A DNA stretch of 64,000 nt, taken from NCBI GenBank assembly GCA_047633175.1, contig JBLIEQ010000017.1, positions 20,484 through 84,483 on the forward strand. Reading direction: 5' to 3'. Below are positions 9,206 through 17,605 of the stretch, piece by piece; position 1 is the first letter of the stretch; every line of letters starts with the position of its first letter. This DNA is from Motiliproteus sp047633175. Lineage in GTDB: Bacteria; Pseudomonadota; Gammaproteobacteria; Pseudomonadales; Balneatricaceae. A program made the position numbers and the translations under genes. The notes under the pieces were generated by a model. The model made no database searches, was not told where the DNA came from, and saw only the letters and a program-made list of their open reading frames with translations.

Positions 9206-9712
9206 ATGTCTAAACCCTTTGTTGCGATCCTTATGGGATCTGATTCCGATCTGCCTATCATGGAAGCCTCAGTTGCGGTACTAAAGCAGCTGCAGGTTCC
9301 CTTTGAGATGAAGATCTCCTCCGCGCACCGCACGCCGGTGGCAACCCATGATTATGTGGTCGATGCTGACAGCCGTGGCTGCGTGGCCTTTATCTGCGCA
9401 GCCGGTATGGCCGCGCATCTGGCCGGTGCCGTTGCCGCCAATACCCTGAAGCCAGTGATCGGCGTACCGATCAATTCATCATTGGATGGTCTCGATGCCT
9501 TGCTGGCAACGGTCCAGATGCCGGCTGGCATACCCGTGGCCACCGTCGCGATCGGTAAGGCAGGCGCCAAGAATGCGGCCTATCTGGCTGCCCAGATTAT
9601 GGCGACGCTGGATTCCGCCCTGGGGCTGCGGCTGACTGCCGAGCGTCAAGCCAATACCGAAGCGGTGCTGGCTAAAGATCGTGCCTTGCAAGAGCGGCTG
9701 GCCAACAGCTGA
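9206..9712 (+). CDS. purE: N5-carboxyaminoimidazole ribonucleotide mutase, catalytic subunit
   Basis: A 168-residue class I PurE that converts N5-CAIR to CAIR in purine synthesis. It has ILMGSDSDLPIMEAS at the N-terminus, the active-site SSAHRTP motif near residue 38, GMAAHLAGAVAA near 70 and the VPINSSLDGLDALLATVQMP segment near 90-108. RBS TGAGG at 9194-9198 precedes ATG 9206. purK, its usual partner, is not adjacent. The gene sits 8 bp before tsaC, inside the otherwise familiar dprA-tsaC-hemF-aroE order. Confidence 0.96.
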   Translation: MSKPFVAILMGSDSDLPIMEASVAVLKQLQVPFEMKISSAHRTPVATHDYVVDADSRGCVAFICAAGMAAHLAGAVAANTLKPVIGVPINSSLDGLDALLATVQMPAGIPVATVAIGKAGAKNAAYLAAQIMATLDSALGLRLTAERQANTEAVLAKDRALQERLANS

Positions 9713-9720
9713 TCTAAGCG

Positions 9721-10278
9721 ATGATTAATCATTGGCAGATCAAGCGAGCCGTCGCGACCCTGCGCCATGGCGGCGTGCTGGGCTATCCGACCGAAGCGGT
9801 CTGGGGGCTGGGTTGCGATCCCTGGCAGCAGGATGCGGTCGAGCGCTTATTGCGGTTAAAGCGGCGACCGGTCGGCAAGGGCTTGATTCTGGTGGCCGCC
9901 GGCAGGGATCAGCTGCGACCGCTGCTGCGACCGCTGAGCCAGGCGCAGCGGGCCGAGCTGGAACTGAGCTGGCCGGGCCCGACCACCTGGCTGGTCCCCG
10001 ATCTGGATAACCTGATCCCTTTCTGGATCAAGGGCGAGCATTCGAGCGTCGCCCTTCGAGTGAGTAATCATCCGCAGGTCGTCGCCCTGTGTCGTGCCTT
10101 CGGTGGCCCCCTGGTATCGACCTCGGCCAACCTGACGGGAGGCACCGCCGCACAGAGCGCGGCCGAGGTTCGGCAGCGCTTCGGACATACGCTCGATTGC
10201 CTGCTGCCGGGGGCTCTGGGCGGACAGGCCCGGCCCTCGATGATCCGCGACCTGTGCAGCGGAGCGATCTTGCGCTGA
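9721..10278 (+). CDS. tsaC: L-threonylcarbamoyladenylate synthase TsaC
   Basis: A 185-residue YrdC-domain enzyme that makes threonylcarbamoyl-AMP for the t6A37 modification of ANN-decoding tRNAs. The family features are in order: GGVLGYPTEAVWGLGCDP near residue 18, LLRLKRRPVGKGLILV near 40, WPGPTTWLVP near 83, SVALRVSNHP near 105 and GGPLVSTSANLTGG near 123. Length equals the short TsaC form (no SUA5 domain). It is 8 bp after purE; the RBS is weak, so translational coupling is likely. Confidence 0.95.
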   Translation: MINHWQIKRAVATLRHGGVLGYPTEAVWGLGCDPWQQDAVERLLRLKRRPVGKGLILVAAGRDQLRPLLRPLSQAQRAELELSWPGPTTWLVPDLDNLIPFWIKGEHSSVALRVSNHPQVVALCRAFGGPLVSTSANLTGGTAAQSAAEVRQRFGHTLDCLLPGALGGQARPSMIRDLCSGAILR

Positions 10279-10334
10279 GACCTAGTAGATTTTGCGCTGA
10301 AGCTTCGAGCACAACGACATAGCGGACTACCGAT

Positions 10335-10395
<61 letters not shown>

Positions 10396-10406
10396 GGAGG
10401 ACCCTG

Positions 10407-11351
10407 ATGGCCGCAGTTGATATTCAACCGGTGATAGAGTTTATGCAGCAGCTGCAGGATCAGATCTGCGGTGCGCTGGAAGTGGTCGATGGCCAGGCGA
10501 GTTTTAAGCAGGATAGCTGGGTTAAACCGAGCGGCGGCGGTGGACGTTCGCGGGTGATCACCGAAGGCGGGGTATTTGAAAAAGGCGGGGTCAATTTCTC
10601 CCATGTTCTCGGTGACAATATGCCCGGATCTGCCACCGCACATCGCCCCGAGCTTGCCGGTCGCAGCTATCAGGCGGTGGGGGTGTCCCTGGTGATGCAT
10701 CCTGAAAATCCCCAAGTGCCGACATCGCACGCCAATATCCGCTTTTTTATCGCCGAAAAAGAGGGCGAGGAGCCGATTTGGTGGTTTGGCGGCGGCTTTG
10801 ACCTGACCCCCTGCTATGGCTATGAAGAGGATTGTCGCGACTGGCATCGGGCCTCCAAGGCGATCTGTGATCCCTTTGGCCCGGAACTGTACCCCGAGTA
10901 TAAAGCCTGGTGCGATCGCTACTTCTATCTCAAACACCGTGATGAGCCCCGGGGAATCGGCGGCCTGTTCTTCGATGACCTGAACGAGCCCGGTTTCGAG
11001 CGTAGCTTTGAGTTCGTCAAGGCGATCGGCGCAGGTTTTCTGGATGCCTACCTGCCGCTGGTGGAGCGTCGCAAAGACACGCCCTACGGCGAGGCCGAGA
11101 AGCGTTTCCAGCGTTATAGGCGCGGCCGTTACGTAGAGTTTAATCTGGTGTTTGACCGAGGCACCCTGTTCGGCCTGCAGTCGGGAGGCCGGACCGAATC
11201 TATCCTGATGTCGCTGCCGCCGGAGGTGCGCTGGGAATATAACTATCAGCCCGAACCCGGTAGCGCCGAAGCACAGCTGACAGAACACTTTTTACAGCCG
11301 CACGACTGGCTTGCAGAAGCAGAATCAGAAGCAGAAACTGCTAGACGATGA
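10407..11351 (+). CDS. hemF: Oxygen-dependent coproporphyrinogen III oxidase
   Basis: A 314-residue enzyme that oxidatively decarboxylates coproporphyrinogen III to protoporphyrinogen IX with O2. Diagnostic segments are GGGGRSRVITEGGVFEKGGV near residue 42, PTSHANIRFF near 108, WWFGGGFDLTPCYGYEEDC near 127 and GIGGLFFDDL near 185; the conserved C-terminal GRTESILMSLPP is near 265. The last 15 residues (AEAESEAETARR) come from a GCAGAA-type microsatellite. A perfect AGGAGG RBS (10395-10400) precedes ATG 10407, directly after a (AACGAC)10 repeat. Confidence 0.96.
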   Translation: MAAVDIQPVIEFMQQLQDQICGALEVVDGQASFKQDSWVKPSGGGGRSRVITEGGVFEKGGVNFSHVLGDNMPGSATAHRPELAGRSYQAVGVSLVMHPENPQVPTSHANIRFFIAEKEGEEPIWWFGGGFDLTPCYGYEEDCRDWHRASKAICDPFGPELYPEYKAWCDRYFYLKHRDEPRGIGGLFFDDLNEPGFERSFEFVKAIGAGFLDAYLPLVERRKDTPYGEAEKRFQRYRRGRYVEFNLVFDRGTLFGLQSGGRTESILMSLPPEVRWEYNYQPEPGSAEAQLTEHFLQPHDWLAEAESEAETARR

Positions 11352-11402
11352 ACGCTCACTTTTCACCGCCGCATGACCGGCTTTCCGAGACTTAGACGAT
11401 GA
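11352..11402 (+). repeat. Partial duplication of the hemF 3' end
   Basis: The hemF-aroE gap repeats, with changes, the last part of hemF: CACTTTT-AC-GCCGCA-GAC-GGCTT at about 11288-11312 recurs at about 11357-11381, and the words AGACGATGA ending hemF (11343-11351) recur as TAGACGATGA across the aroE start. A 15-codon frame from ATG 11348 (MNAHFSPPHDRLSET) mirrors HemF EHFLQPHDWLAE. It is a junction duplication, not a gene. Confidence 0.65.
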
Positions 11403-12223
11403 CAGACTGCTACGCCGTTGTAGGAAATCCGATTCAGCACAGCAAGTCACCCGAGATTCACCGCCTGTTTGCCCGGCAGTGTGGCCAGGACCTGAGCTAT
11501 GACAGCCTCGAAGCGCCCTTGGAGGATTTTTCCCAGACAGTACTGACCTTCTTTGCCAAGGGGGGGCTCGGGCTCAATATCACCGTCCCCTTTAAAGAGG
11601 AGGCCTGGAGCCTTGCCTACCATCTGACCCCGCGGGCGCGCCTGGCCGGTGCGGTCAATACTCTTTATATCGACCCGGCTGGCCAGCTGTGTGGCGATAC
11701 CACCGACGGGGCGGGACTCATCGAGGATCTTATTCACAACCATCTGGGCCGCATCGAAGGCCAACGGGTGCTGGTGCTGGGGGCCGGAGGCGCGGTGCGC
11801 GGGGTGCTGGAGCCCCTGCTGCAGAAGCGTCCGCAGCGGGTACTGGTGGCCAATCGTACGGTCGCTAAGGCGCAGGAGCTGGCGCAGGTCTTTACGGCGC
11901 TGGGGGCTATCAGCGGCTGCGGCTTTGAGGCGATAGAGGGCACGTTCGACCTGATCATCAACGGCACCTCGGCCAGCCTTCAGGGTGAGTTGCCGCCGCT
12001 TCCTGCCGGAGTGCTGGCCCCCGGTGGCTGGTGCTACGACCTGATGTATGGCGCCGAACCCACTCCCTTTATGAACTGGGCAGAGCAGCAGGGAGCCGCC
12101 AAGACGCTCGATGGCCTGGGGATGCTGGTCGAGCAGGCCGCCGAATCCTTCCAGCTGTGGCGTGGCGTGCGGCCGGAGACGTCCGCCATTATCACCGAGA
12201 TCCGGGAAAAACTCAGAGCCTGA
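11399..12223 (+). CDS. aroE: Shikimate dehydrogenase (NADP+)
   Basis: A 274-residue AroE that reduces 3-dehydroshikimate in chorismate synthesis. The substrate-binding domain has GNPIQHSKSPEIHRLF near residue 8 and NITVPFKEEAW near 60 (catalytic Lys), with NTLY at about 87. The NADP domain has LGAGGAVRGVLEPLL near 127 and the VANRT motif near 150 that selects NADP. DGLGMLVEQAAESFQLW near 240 is the usual C-terminal signature. Start ATG 11399 lies in the duplicated AGACGATGA word. Confidence 0.96.
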   Translation: MTDCYAVVGNPIQHSKSPEIHRLFARQCGQDLSYDSLEAPLEDFSQTVLTFFAKGGLGLNITVPFKEEAWSLAYHLTPRARLAGAVNTLYIDPAGQLCGDTTDGAGLIEDLIHNHLGRIEGQRVLVLGAGGAVRGVLEPLLQKRPQRVLVANRTVAKAQELAQVFTALGAISGCGFEAIEGTFDLIINGTSASLQGELPPLPAGVLAPGGWCYDLMYGAEPTPFMNWAEQQGAAKTLDGLGMLVEQAAESFQLWRGVRPETSAIITEIREKLRA

Positions 12224-12228
12224 TCCCC

Positions 12229-12276
12229 TAAAGGGGGTCATCCCCTGAAGGGGGTCAGGCCTTACATTTGACATGC
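12229..12276 (+). repeat. Small stem-loops and a TCAGGCCTTACATTTGACAT element after aroE
   Basis: Two near-identical short hairpins (CCCCTAAAGGGG at about 12229-12240 and CCCCTGAAGGGG at about 12244-12255) directly follow the aroE stop, then the word TCAGGCCTTACATTTGACAT (about 12257-12276), which also forms the 46-bp palindrome at 19477-19522. The hairpins lack a downstream U-run, so a terminator call is only possible, not proven. Confidence 0.55.
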
Positions 12277-12364
12277 CTAACCTACAAAAGAACCATTCTT
12301 TAAACCTGGCAAATCTCTAGCGTTTTGCTGCTTTAAGCATTTGATATTCATGGAGATAACAGAC

Positions 12365-14755
12365 ATGTCAGCGGAGATTAATATGGATTCTGCTACCCGA
12401 CTCGACGTCGATCAGCTGTATCGCACCTGTAATCTGGAACTACTGCCGTTTAAAACCACCGAGACGCTGGAAAATTTTAAGGGCGTCTACGGCCAGGAGC
12501 GTGCAGTCGAGGCGATGGAGTTCGGGATGGGCATGCACCGTCCAGACTATAACCTCTTCGTGATGGGCCATTCACAGAGTGGCCGCTTCTCCTTCGTGAT
12601 GGATACCCTCAAGCGCGAGGCCAAGAAGGCCAAGAAACCGCACGACTGGTGCTACCTCAATAACTTGTCGGATCTTCGCCATCCCCAGGCGTTCTATTTT
12701 GCGCCGGGTAAGGGCTCGGTATTTAAGAACGATATAGGGCAGCTGTTGGATGCGATGGCCTCGGAGATCCCCGCCGCCTTCGAAATCCCCTCTTATCAGC
12801 GCTCCAAGAGTCGTATCGAGCGCGACTTTAACAAGCTCTACGATCTGGCGTTGGAGAAGGTTGAAAATCAGGCCAGGAGCAAGAGTATCGCCCTGTACCG
12901 TGAGGCCGGTAGCGTCGGTTTTACCCCGGTGCGAGATGGCCAGGCGATGGATGAGGCCGCCTTCTCGCAGCTGGAGGAGGGGCAGCGAACCCAGGTCAAC
13001 GCCGATATTAGCGAGCTGGAGGAGTTTCTGAACGAGTCGCTCACCAGCCTGCCGCAGTGGCGTCGCGAAGCGAATGAGAAGCAGAAAAAACTCGAGCATC
13101 TGACCGCCCGCGGGGCGATGACGCCGGTCTTCGGGCCGCTGAAAGAGAAGTACGCCTCGCAACCCAGAGTCGTCAGCTACCTCAGCCAGATGGAGCTAGA
13201 ACTGGTCAAGCAGGCCGCCGAGCTGGCCGGTGATGACCGGGCCTCCGAGGAGCGCACTCATGCCTCCCGGTTAGCGCAGCTGGAGCAGCAGTTCGGGGTC
13301 AATATGATCGTCGATCATCAGCGCACCAAGGGGGTGCCCGTGGTGTTTGAGTCCCATCCCAGCTATGACAACCTCTTCGGACGGGTCGAGTACAGCACCG
13401 AGATGGGGGCGATGGTCACCAACTATCAGCTGATTCGGGGCGGGGCGTTGCATCAGGCCAACGGCGGTTATCTGCTGCTGGAGGCCGAGAAACTGTTCGA
13501 GCAACCGCTGGTCTGGTCGGCGATCAAAAGGGCGTTGCGGTCATCCAAACTTAAGATCGAAAATCCCTTTGCCGAACAGTCGGGGGCCAGCAATATCACC
13601 CTGGATCCCGAGCCGATCGATCTTCAGGTCAAGGTGGTTATCATCGGTGACCGCGAACTTTATTACCTGTTACAGCAGATGGATCCGGACTTCTCCACCC
13701 TGTTTCGAGTGGTAGTGGATTTTGAGGACGAGTTGCCGCGTACCGAGGCCTTTATCCGCAACTACGCCCGCCTGATCCGCACCCTGTCGCAACAGGAGGG
13801 CTGTGCCCATCTGAGCCGTCCTGCGGTGGGGCGGCTGATCGAGCACAGTTCGCGGATGGCGGAGGATCAGGGCCAGCTCTCGGCCCAGATCGGGGAGATG
13901 AAAGACCTGATCTGCGAGGCCGACTACAAGCGCAAGAAGGCTGGCGATGAGCTGATCCAGGTGCAGCATATCCAGCAGGCGCTGGATGCGAAAGAGCGGC
14001 GCACCGATCGCCTGAGCTCCAAGATGCGCGAGGAGATTGTCAATCGCGTGATCCTGATCGATACCCAGGGCACCGCCGTCGGTAAGTGCAATGGCCTGAC
14101 GGTGCTGGAAGTCGGGGAGGTGCGCTTCGGCACCCCGGCGCGGATCACCGCTACCGTACATCCGGGTGACAAGGGCATCGTCGATATCGAAAAAGAGGTC
14201 ACCCTGGGGCAGCCGATCCACTCCAAGGGAGTGATGATCCTCTCGGGTTATCTGGGGCATAAGTACGCCCAGGATTTCGTGCTGGCGTTGTCGGCCAATA
14301 TCGCCCTGGAGCAGTCCTATGGCTATGTCGATGGCGACAGCGCCTCGCTGGCCGAGATCTGCACCCTGATCTCGGCGCTGACCCACACGCCGATCAGGCA
14401 GAATTTTGCCCTTACTGGCTCGATCAATCAGTACGGCGAGGTCCAGGCGATCGGCGGCGTTAACGAGAAGATCGAAGGATTCTTCGACCTCTGTCTCGCC
14501 ACGGGGCTGACGGGCGAGCAGGGGGTGATTATCCCCCAGGCTAACCAGCGCAACCTGATGCTAAAAAAGGAGGTAGTCCGGGCGGTTGCCGAGGGGGTGT
14601 TCTGCATCTACACCGTGGCCACGGTCGATCAGGCCCTGGAGCTGCTGACCGGGCGCAAGCCGGGCGTGCGTAAACCCGATGGTAGCTTTACCCAGCGCTC
14701 GCTCAACTTCGAGGTGGTCAAGCGGCTGAAGGAACTGGCCAAGACGAATGACTGA
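12365..14755 (+). CDS. Lon-like ATP-dependent protease (LonB/YcbZ-type)
   Basis: A 796-residue AAA+ Lon-family protease without the LonA N-terminal substrate domain. The P-loop region is GHSQSGRFSF near residue 68, where Arg-Phe-Ser replaces the usual GK(S/T); my recollection is that this subfamily often has such a variant. A long coiled insertion (about 150-330) follows. The C-terminal Lon protease domain has catalytic Ser in GDSASLAEI near 660 and Lys in GGVNEKIEGFF near 705. Start: GGAG at 12352-12355 sits 9 nt before ATG 12365 (MSAEINMDS); an upstream TTG at 12341 is less likely. It probably degrades unfolded or specific cytoplasmic proteins. Confidence 0.9.
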   Translation: MSAEINMDSATRLDVDQLYRTCNLELLPFKTTETLENFKGVYGQERAVEAMEFGMGMHRPDYNLFVMGHSQSGRFSFVMDTLKREAKKAKKPHDWCYLNNLSDLRHPQAFYFAPGKGSVFKNDIGQLLDAMASEIPAAFEIPSYQRSKSRIERDFNKLYDLALEKVENQARSKSIALYREAGSVGFTPVRDGQAMDEAAFSQLEEGQRTQVNADISELEEFLNESLTSLPQWRREANEKQKKLEHLTARGAMTPVFGPLKEKYASQPRVVSYLSQMELELVKQAAELAGDDRASEERTHASRLAQLEQQFGVNMIVDHQRTKGVPVVFESHPSYDNLFGRVEYSTEMGAMVTNYQLIRGGALHQANGGYLLLEAEKLFEQPLVWSAIKRALRSSKLKIENPFAEQSGASNITLDPEPIDLQVKVVIIGDRELYYLLQQMDPDFSTLFRVVVDFEDELPRTEAFIRNYARLIRTLSQQEGCAHLSRPAVGRLIEHSSRMAEDQGQLSAQIGEMKDLICEADYKRKKAGDELIQVQHIQQALDAKERRTDRLSSKMREEIVNRVILIDTQGTAVGKCNGLTVLEVGEVRFGTPARITATVHPGDKGIVDIEKEVTLGQPIHSKGVMILSGYLGHKYAQDFVLALSANIALEQSYGYVDGDSASLAEICTLISALTHTPIRQNFALTGSINQYGEVQAIGGVNEKIEGFFDLCLATGLTGEQGVIIPQANQRNLMLKKEVVRAVAEGVFCIYTVATVDQALELLTGRKPGVRKPDGSFTQRSLNFEVVKRLKELAKTND

Positions 14756-14818
14756 GTCCGGGCGCAGGGGCTAAACTGGACGTAACTTTTCTGGACGTAA
14801 CTTTTCTGGAGGTACGCC

Positions 14819-15184
14819 ATGCTGATGAAACTGGAGCAGAGCAGCGCCGACCGGCTGGGCTTTATGGCCAGCGGCTTGCTGACCGACAATGACTACAAAA
14901 ACTTCCTGATTCCTCAGGTACGCGAAGCGATTGAGGCCCACCCCTCGATCCGGCTGCTGTTTCAGCTGCAGGGCTTTCGCGGCTGGGAGCTGCAGGCGGC
15001 CTGGGACGATCTGGTGTTTGGTCTAGAGATCAATCCCAGGGTGGAACGCCTGGCGGTGATCGGCGAGCAGCAGTGGGAGCGCTGGATGGCTAAGCTTGCG
15101 ACCCCCTTCACCCATGGCCAGGTCCGCTATTTCGAACCTGAGCAGCTCCCTCAGGCCTGGCAGTGGCTGGCTGAGGGTTCTTAA
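14819..15184 (+). CDS. SpoIIAA-like (STAS-fold) protein
   Basis: A 121-residue single-domain protein matching the SpoIIAA-like family: MLMKLEQSSADRLGFMASG, a DYKNFLIPQVREAIEAHP helix, the LLFQLQGFRGWELQAAW core and a C-terminal RVERLAVIGEQQWERW strand-helix. These proteins resemble anti-sigma-factor antagonists in fold but have no settled role. The 60 bp before it carry a short tandem (GGACGTAACTTTTCT twice, about 14778-14807). It follows the Lon-like gene by 63 bp on the same strand. Confidence 0.85.
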   Translation: MLMKLEQSSADRLGFMASGLLTDNDYKNFLIPQVREAIEAHPSIRLLFQLQGFRGWELQAAWDDLVFGLEINPRVERLAVIGEQQWERWMAKLATPFTHGQVRYFEPEQLPQAWQWLAEGS

Positions 15185-15264
15185 AAGGGGTCGGCGTTTT
15201 GTGGGTAGGTTTTTTGTAGGTCGGACTTTAGTCCGACAACTCGCGCTCTGCTGCAATTAAGCTG
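15185..15264. repeat. Family-1 REP-like palindrome
   Basis: The gap between two convergent genes contains 'gtaggtcggactttagtccgac' (15217-15238), part of the palindrome family found throughout the window, and 'gtcaggttaaaacctgacctac' (about 15265-15286), which overlaps the 3' end of the MFS gene. Both can fold as hairpins and may separate convergent transcripts. Confidence 0.7.
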
Positions 15265-16470
15265 TCAGGTTAAAACCTGACCTACAACAGAATCTCTCCG
15301 CTGCCGGTAATACAGCCTGAGGGCCAGGGCTGCAGTGATCAGCAGCACCAGCAACGAGCCCAGCACCACCCCCGGCCAGCGTGCCGCCTGCCAGAACGGA
15401 TCCAGATAGAAGCCTCCCGCGCTGGCGCCCAGATAATAAAACAGCAGATACAGAGATGAGGCGCTGGCCCGTGCCTGCCCGGCATGGTGGTTAACCCAGG
15501 CGCTGCAGACCGAGTGGCAGATAAAGAAGCCAAGGCTGTTGATCAGCAAACCGCCGATGATAGCGTTCAGGCTCAGGTTCAGGGTGACCAGCGTGCCCAG
15601 CATCAGCATGACGATGCCGCCCAACATACAGAGTGGTGGCCCGAAGCGCAGGCTGAGCTTGCCGGATATCGCCGCGCTCAGGGTGCCGCTCAGATAGGTC
15701 AGAAATAGCAGCCCTAGCAAGGTCGGCGGCAGATAGAAGGGGCTGTCGCTGAGCACATAGGTGATATAGCTGTACTGGTTGGAGAAGATAAAGAAGTTGA
15801 GCCCGCCGATCAGATAGGCGCCCAGCAGCCGTGGATTTTTGAGGTGGCCGCCCAGATCGCTGATCATGGTGCGCAACCGCAGCGGTCGGGGCTGAAACTG
15901 CCTAGAGGCGGGCAGCAGCCAGGCAAAGATCAGCACCCCCAGGATGCTCAGGCCGCCCACCAGATAGAATGCCGAGTGCCAGCCCGCCAGATCGGTCATG
16001 CCGCCGCCGAGCAACCGTCCACTGATGCCGCCCAGGCTATTGGCACTGATATAGAGCCCGACCGCCAGCAGCAGCGCGGGGCGTTCAAACTCATCCCCCA
16101 TATAGGCGATCGCGATAGCCGGCACCCCGCCCAATAGAAACCCCTGCAGCATCCGCAAGACCAGGAACCCGGCATAGTTATCCACCAGCGGCACCAGCAG
16201 GGTCAGGAGACTGGCGCCGGCCAACGTTAGCAGCATAATCCGACGTCGTCCCAGCGAATCTGAAAGCGGCCCATAGACCAGCAGTGATATCCCCAGGGTC
16301 AGCATCGCTAAAGAGAGCGACCAAGTCGCCTGCAGGGCGCTGAGTTCAAAGAGCTCGCGCAGCAGTGGAAACAGCGGCTGGGTGATATACAGATTGGCAA
16401 ACACGATAAACGAACCTAGACAGAGTGCCAGGGTGGCGCGGTAGAAAGCTGGGGTGCCGGCTTGAATCAT
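15265..16470 (-). CDS. MFS transporter, YnfM-like drug/sugar exporter family
   Basis: A 401-residue major facilitator with about 12 predicted membrane segments. The TM2-TM3 loop motif A appears as YGPLSDSLGRRRIML near residue 72, and the N-terminus (ATLALCLGSFIVFANLYITQPLFPLL) is typical of YnfM-type proton-driven exporters. Substrate cannot be read from sequence. Start ATG 16470 (MIQAGTPAFY) is preferred over a TTG at 16518. It is divergent from a LysR-type gene 121 bp away, an arrangement where the regulator usually controls the exporter. The C-terminus overlaps a repeat element. Confidence 0.88.
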   Translation of the reverse strand: MIQAGTPAFYRATLALCLGSFIVFANLYITQPLFPLLRELFELSALQATWSLSLAMLTLGISLLVYGPLSDSLGRRRIMLLTLAGASLLTLLVPLVDNYAGFLVLRMLQGFLLGGVPAIAIAYMGDEFERPALLLAVGLYISANSLGGISGRLLGGGMTDLAGWHSAFYLVGGLSILGVLIFAWLLPASRQFQPRPLRLRTMISDLGGHLKNPRLLGAYLIGGLNFFIFSNQYSYITYVLSDSPFYLPPTLLGLLFLTYLSGTLSAAISGKLSLRFGPPLCMLGGIVMLMLGTLVTLNLSLNAIIGGLLINSLGFFICHSVCSAWVNHHAGQARASASSLYLLFYYLGASAGGFYLDPFWQAARWPGVVLGSLLVLLITAALALRLYYRQRRDSVVGQVLT

Positions 16471-16591
16471 AGTGAGGGTCTTGTCTGTGGCGTCTAGAAG
16501 GCACTCTAGCAGTGGCAATCGGATATCAAAAATATATAATAGTTATCAGACTTATATCAAAACAAGATCGGTTTTTGGGAGGGCGTGTCTA
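16471..16591. promoter_or_regulatory. Divergent AT-rich promoter region between the MFS gene and lysR-type gene
   Basis: Within an otherwise GC-rich region this 121-bp gap is AT-rich. On the plus strand TATAAT occurs at 16535-16540 with GTGGCA 17 bp upstream (16512-16517), a modest -35 match. 'atatcaaaaatatata' and 'agacttatatcaaaa' offer the dyad A/T-rich sequence LysR-type proteins prefer, but no single T-N11-A site can be assigned. Confidence 0.35.
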
Positions 16592-17470
16592 TTGGATAGT
16601 CGAAAACTACGCATTTTCTATGCGGTAGCGCAGCAGGGTAGTTTTACCCGCGCTGCCGAATCTCTGCAGATGGCGCAATCTGCGGTCAGCATCGCGATAA
16701 AAAAGTTAGAGCAGGAGTTGGATCTGTTGCTGTTTCAGCGTCAGGACCGGCAGATCAGCCTCACGTCCGAAGGGCGGGTGCTGCTGGGCCATGCCGAGAA
16801 GGTACTGGCGACCCTGGATCAGGCGCAGCTGGAGATGGATGAACTCCGGGGGCTGCGTAAGGGCGAGGTGCGGATCGGCATCCCCAGCATGCTTGGCAGC
16901 TACTATTTCCCCGAGCTGCTGATGGCGTTTAAACAGCGTTATCCAGCACTTAAACTGCGGGTCGAGGAGGCAGGAACGCGCGATATCCAGCGCATGCTCG
17001 ATACCGGTGAGCTGGACCTGGGCATTATCGTGCGGGATCAGCTTCCCGAGCAGCTGGAGGCCGAGCTGTTCCTGCGTGAGGAAATGGTGGTTTGCGTTCC
17101 CCCCGATCATCACTTCGTCGAGCAGTCGCAGATCACCTTCGATCAGTTTTTTGCCGAACCCCTAGTATTGTTTAAGCCGGGTTATTTCCATCGCGAGTAT
17201 ATAGACCGGCTTGCACAACGCAGCGGTAACGCGCTGCAGATCGAGTTTGAGACCAACCTGATCCCCCTGATTCGCTCGATCGTACACAAGGGTTTCGGTA
17301 TCACCACGTTTCTAAAGATGGTGGTCGAGGACGACAGGAGGCTGGTAGCGCGCTCCTTCGCCGAACCTGTATGGCTGGATCTCTGTATCGCCTGGAAGCG
17401 CGGGGGTTATCTGACACATGCCGATCGGCAGTTTGTAAAATTCCTGTTGAGTCATGCTCGGCCTCAGTGA
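16592..17470 (+). CDS. LysR-type transcriptional regulator
   Basis: A 292-residue LTTR. The winged helix-turn-helix is residues 1-60 (LRIFYAVAQQGSFTRAAESLQMAQSAVSIAIKKLE) and the rest is the periplasmic-binding-like effector domain. The best start is TTG 16592, preceded by GGGAGGGCG at 16577-16585; the longer frame from 16472 adds 40 residues unlike the family. The effector is unknown. It is divergent from the MFS exporter and likely regulates it and itself. Confidence 0.9.
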   Translation: MDSRKLRIFYAVAQQGSFTRAAESLQMAQSAVSIAIKKLEQELDLLLFQRQDRQISLTSEGRVLLGHAEKVLATLDQAQLEMDELRGLRKGEVRIGIPSMLGSYYFPELLMAFKQRYPALKLRVEEAGTRDIQRMLDTGELDLGIIVRDQLPEQLEAELFLREEMVVCVPPDHHFVEQSQITFDQFFAEPLVLFKPGYFHREYIDRLAQRSGNALQIEFETNLIPLIRSIVHKGFGITTFLKMVVEDDRRLVARSFAEPVWLDLCIAWKRGGYLTHADRQFVKFLLSHARPQ

Positions 17471-17605
17471 ATGAAAAAAATTCAGGTTAACGTGGATATA
17501 TTTCAGCCCTATTCATAAGGTGCAGCGCAGAAGCGCGCCAGCTTTATGCTATGATTGCCGCCCGTTTGGGTTGATACCACAGATCAGACCGAGGTCGTTG
17601 TCTCC

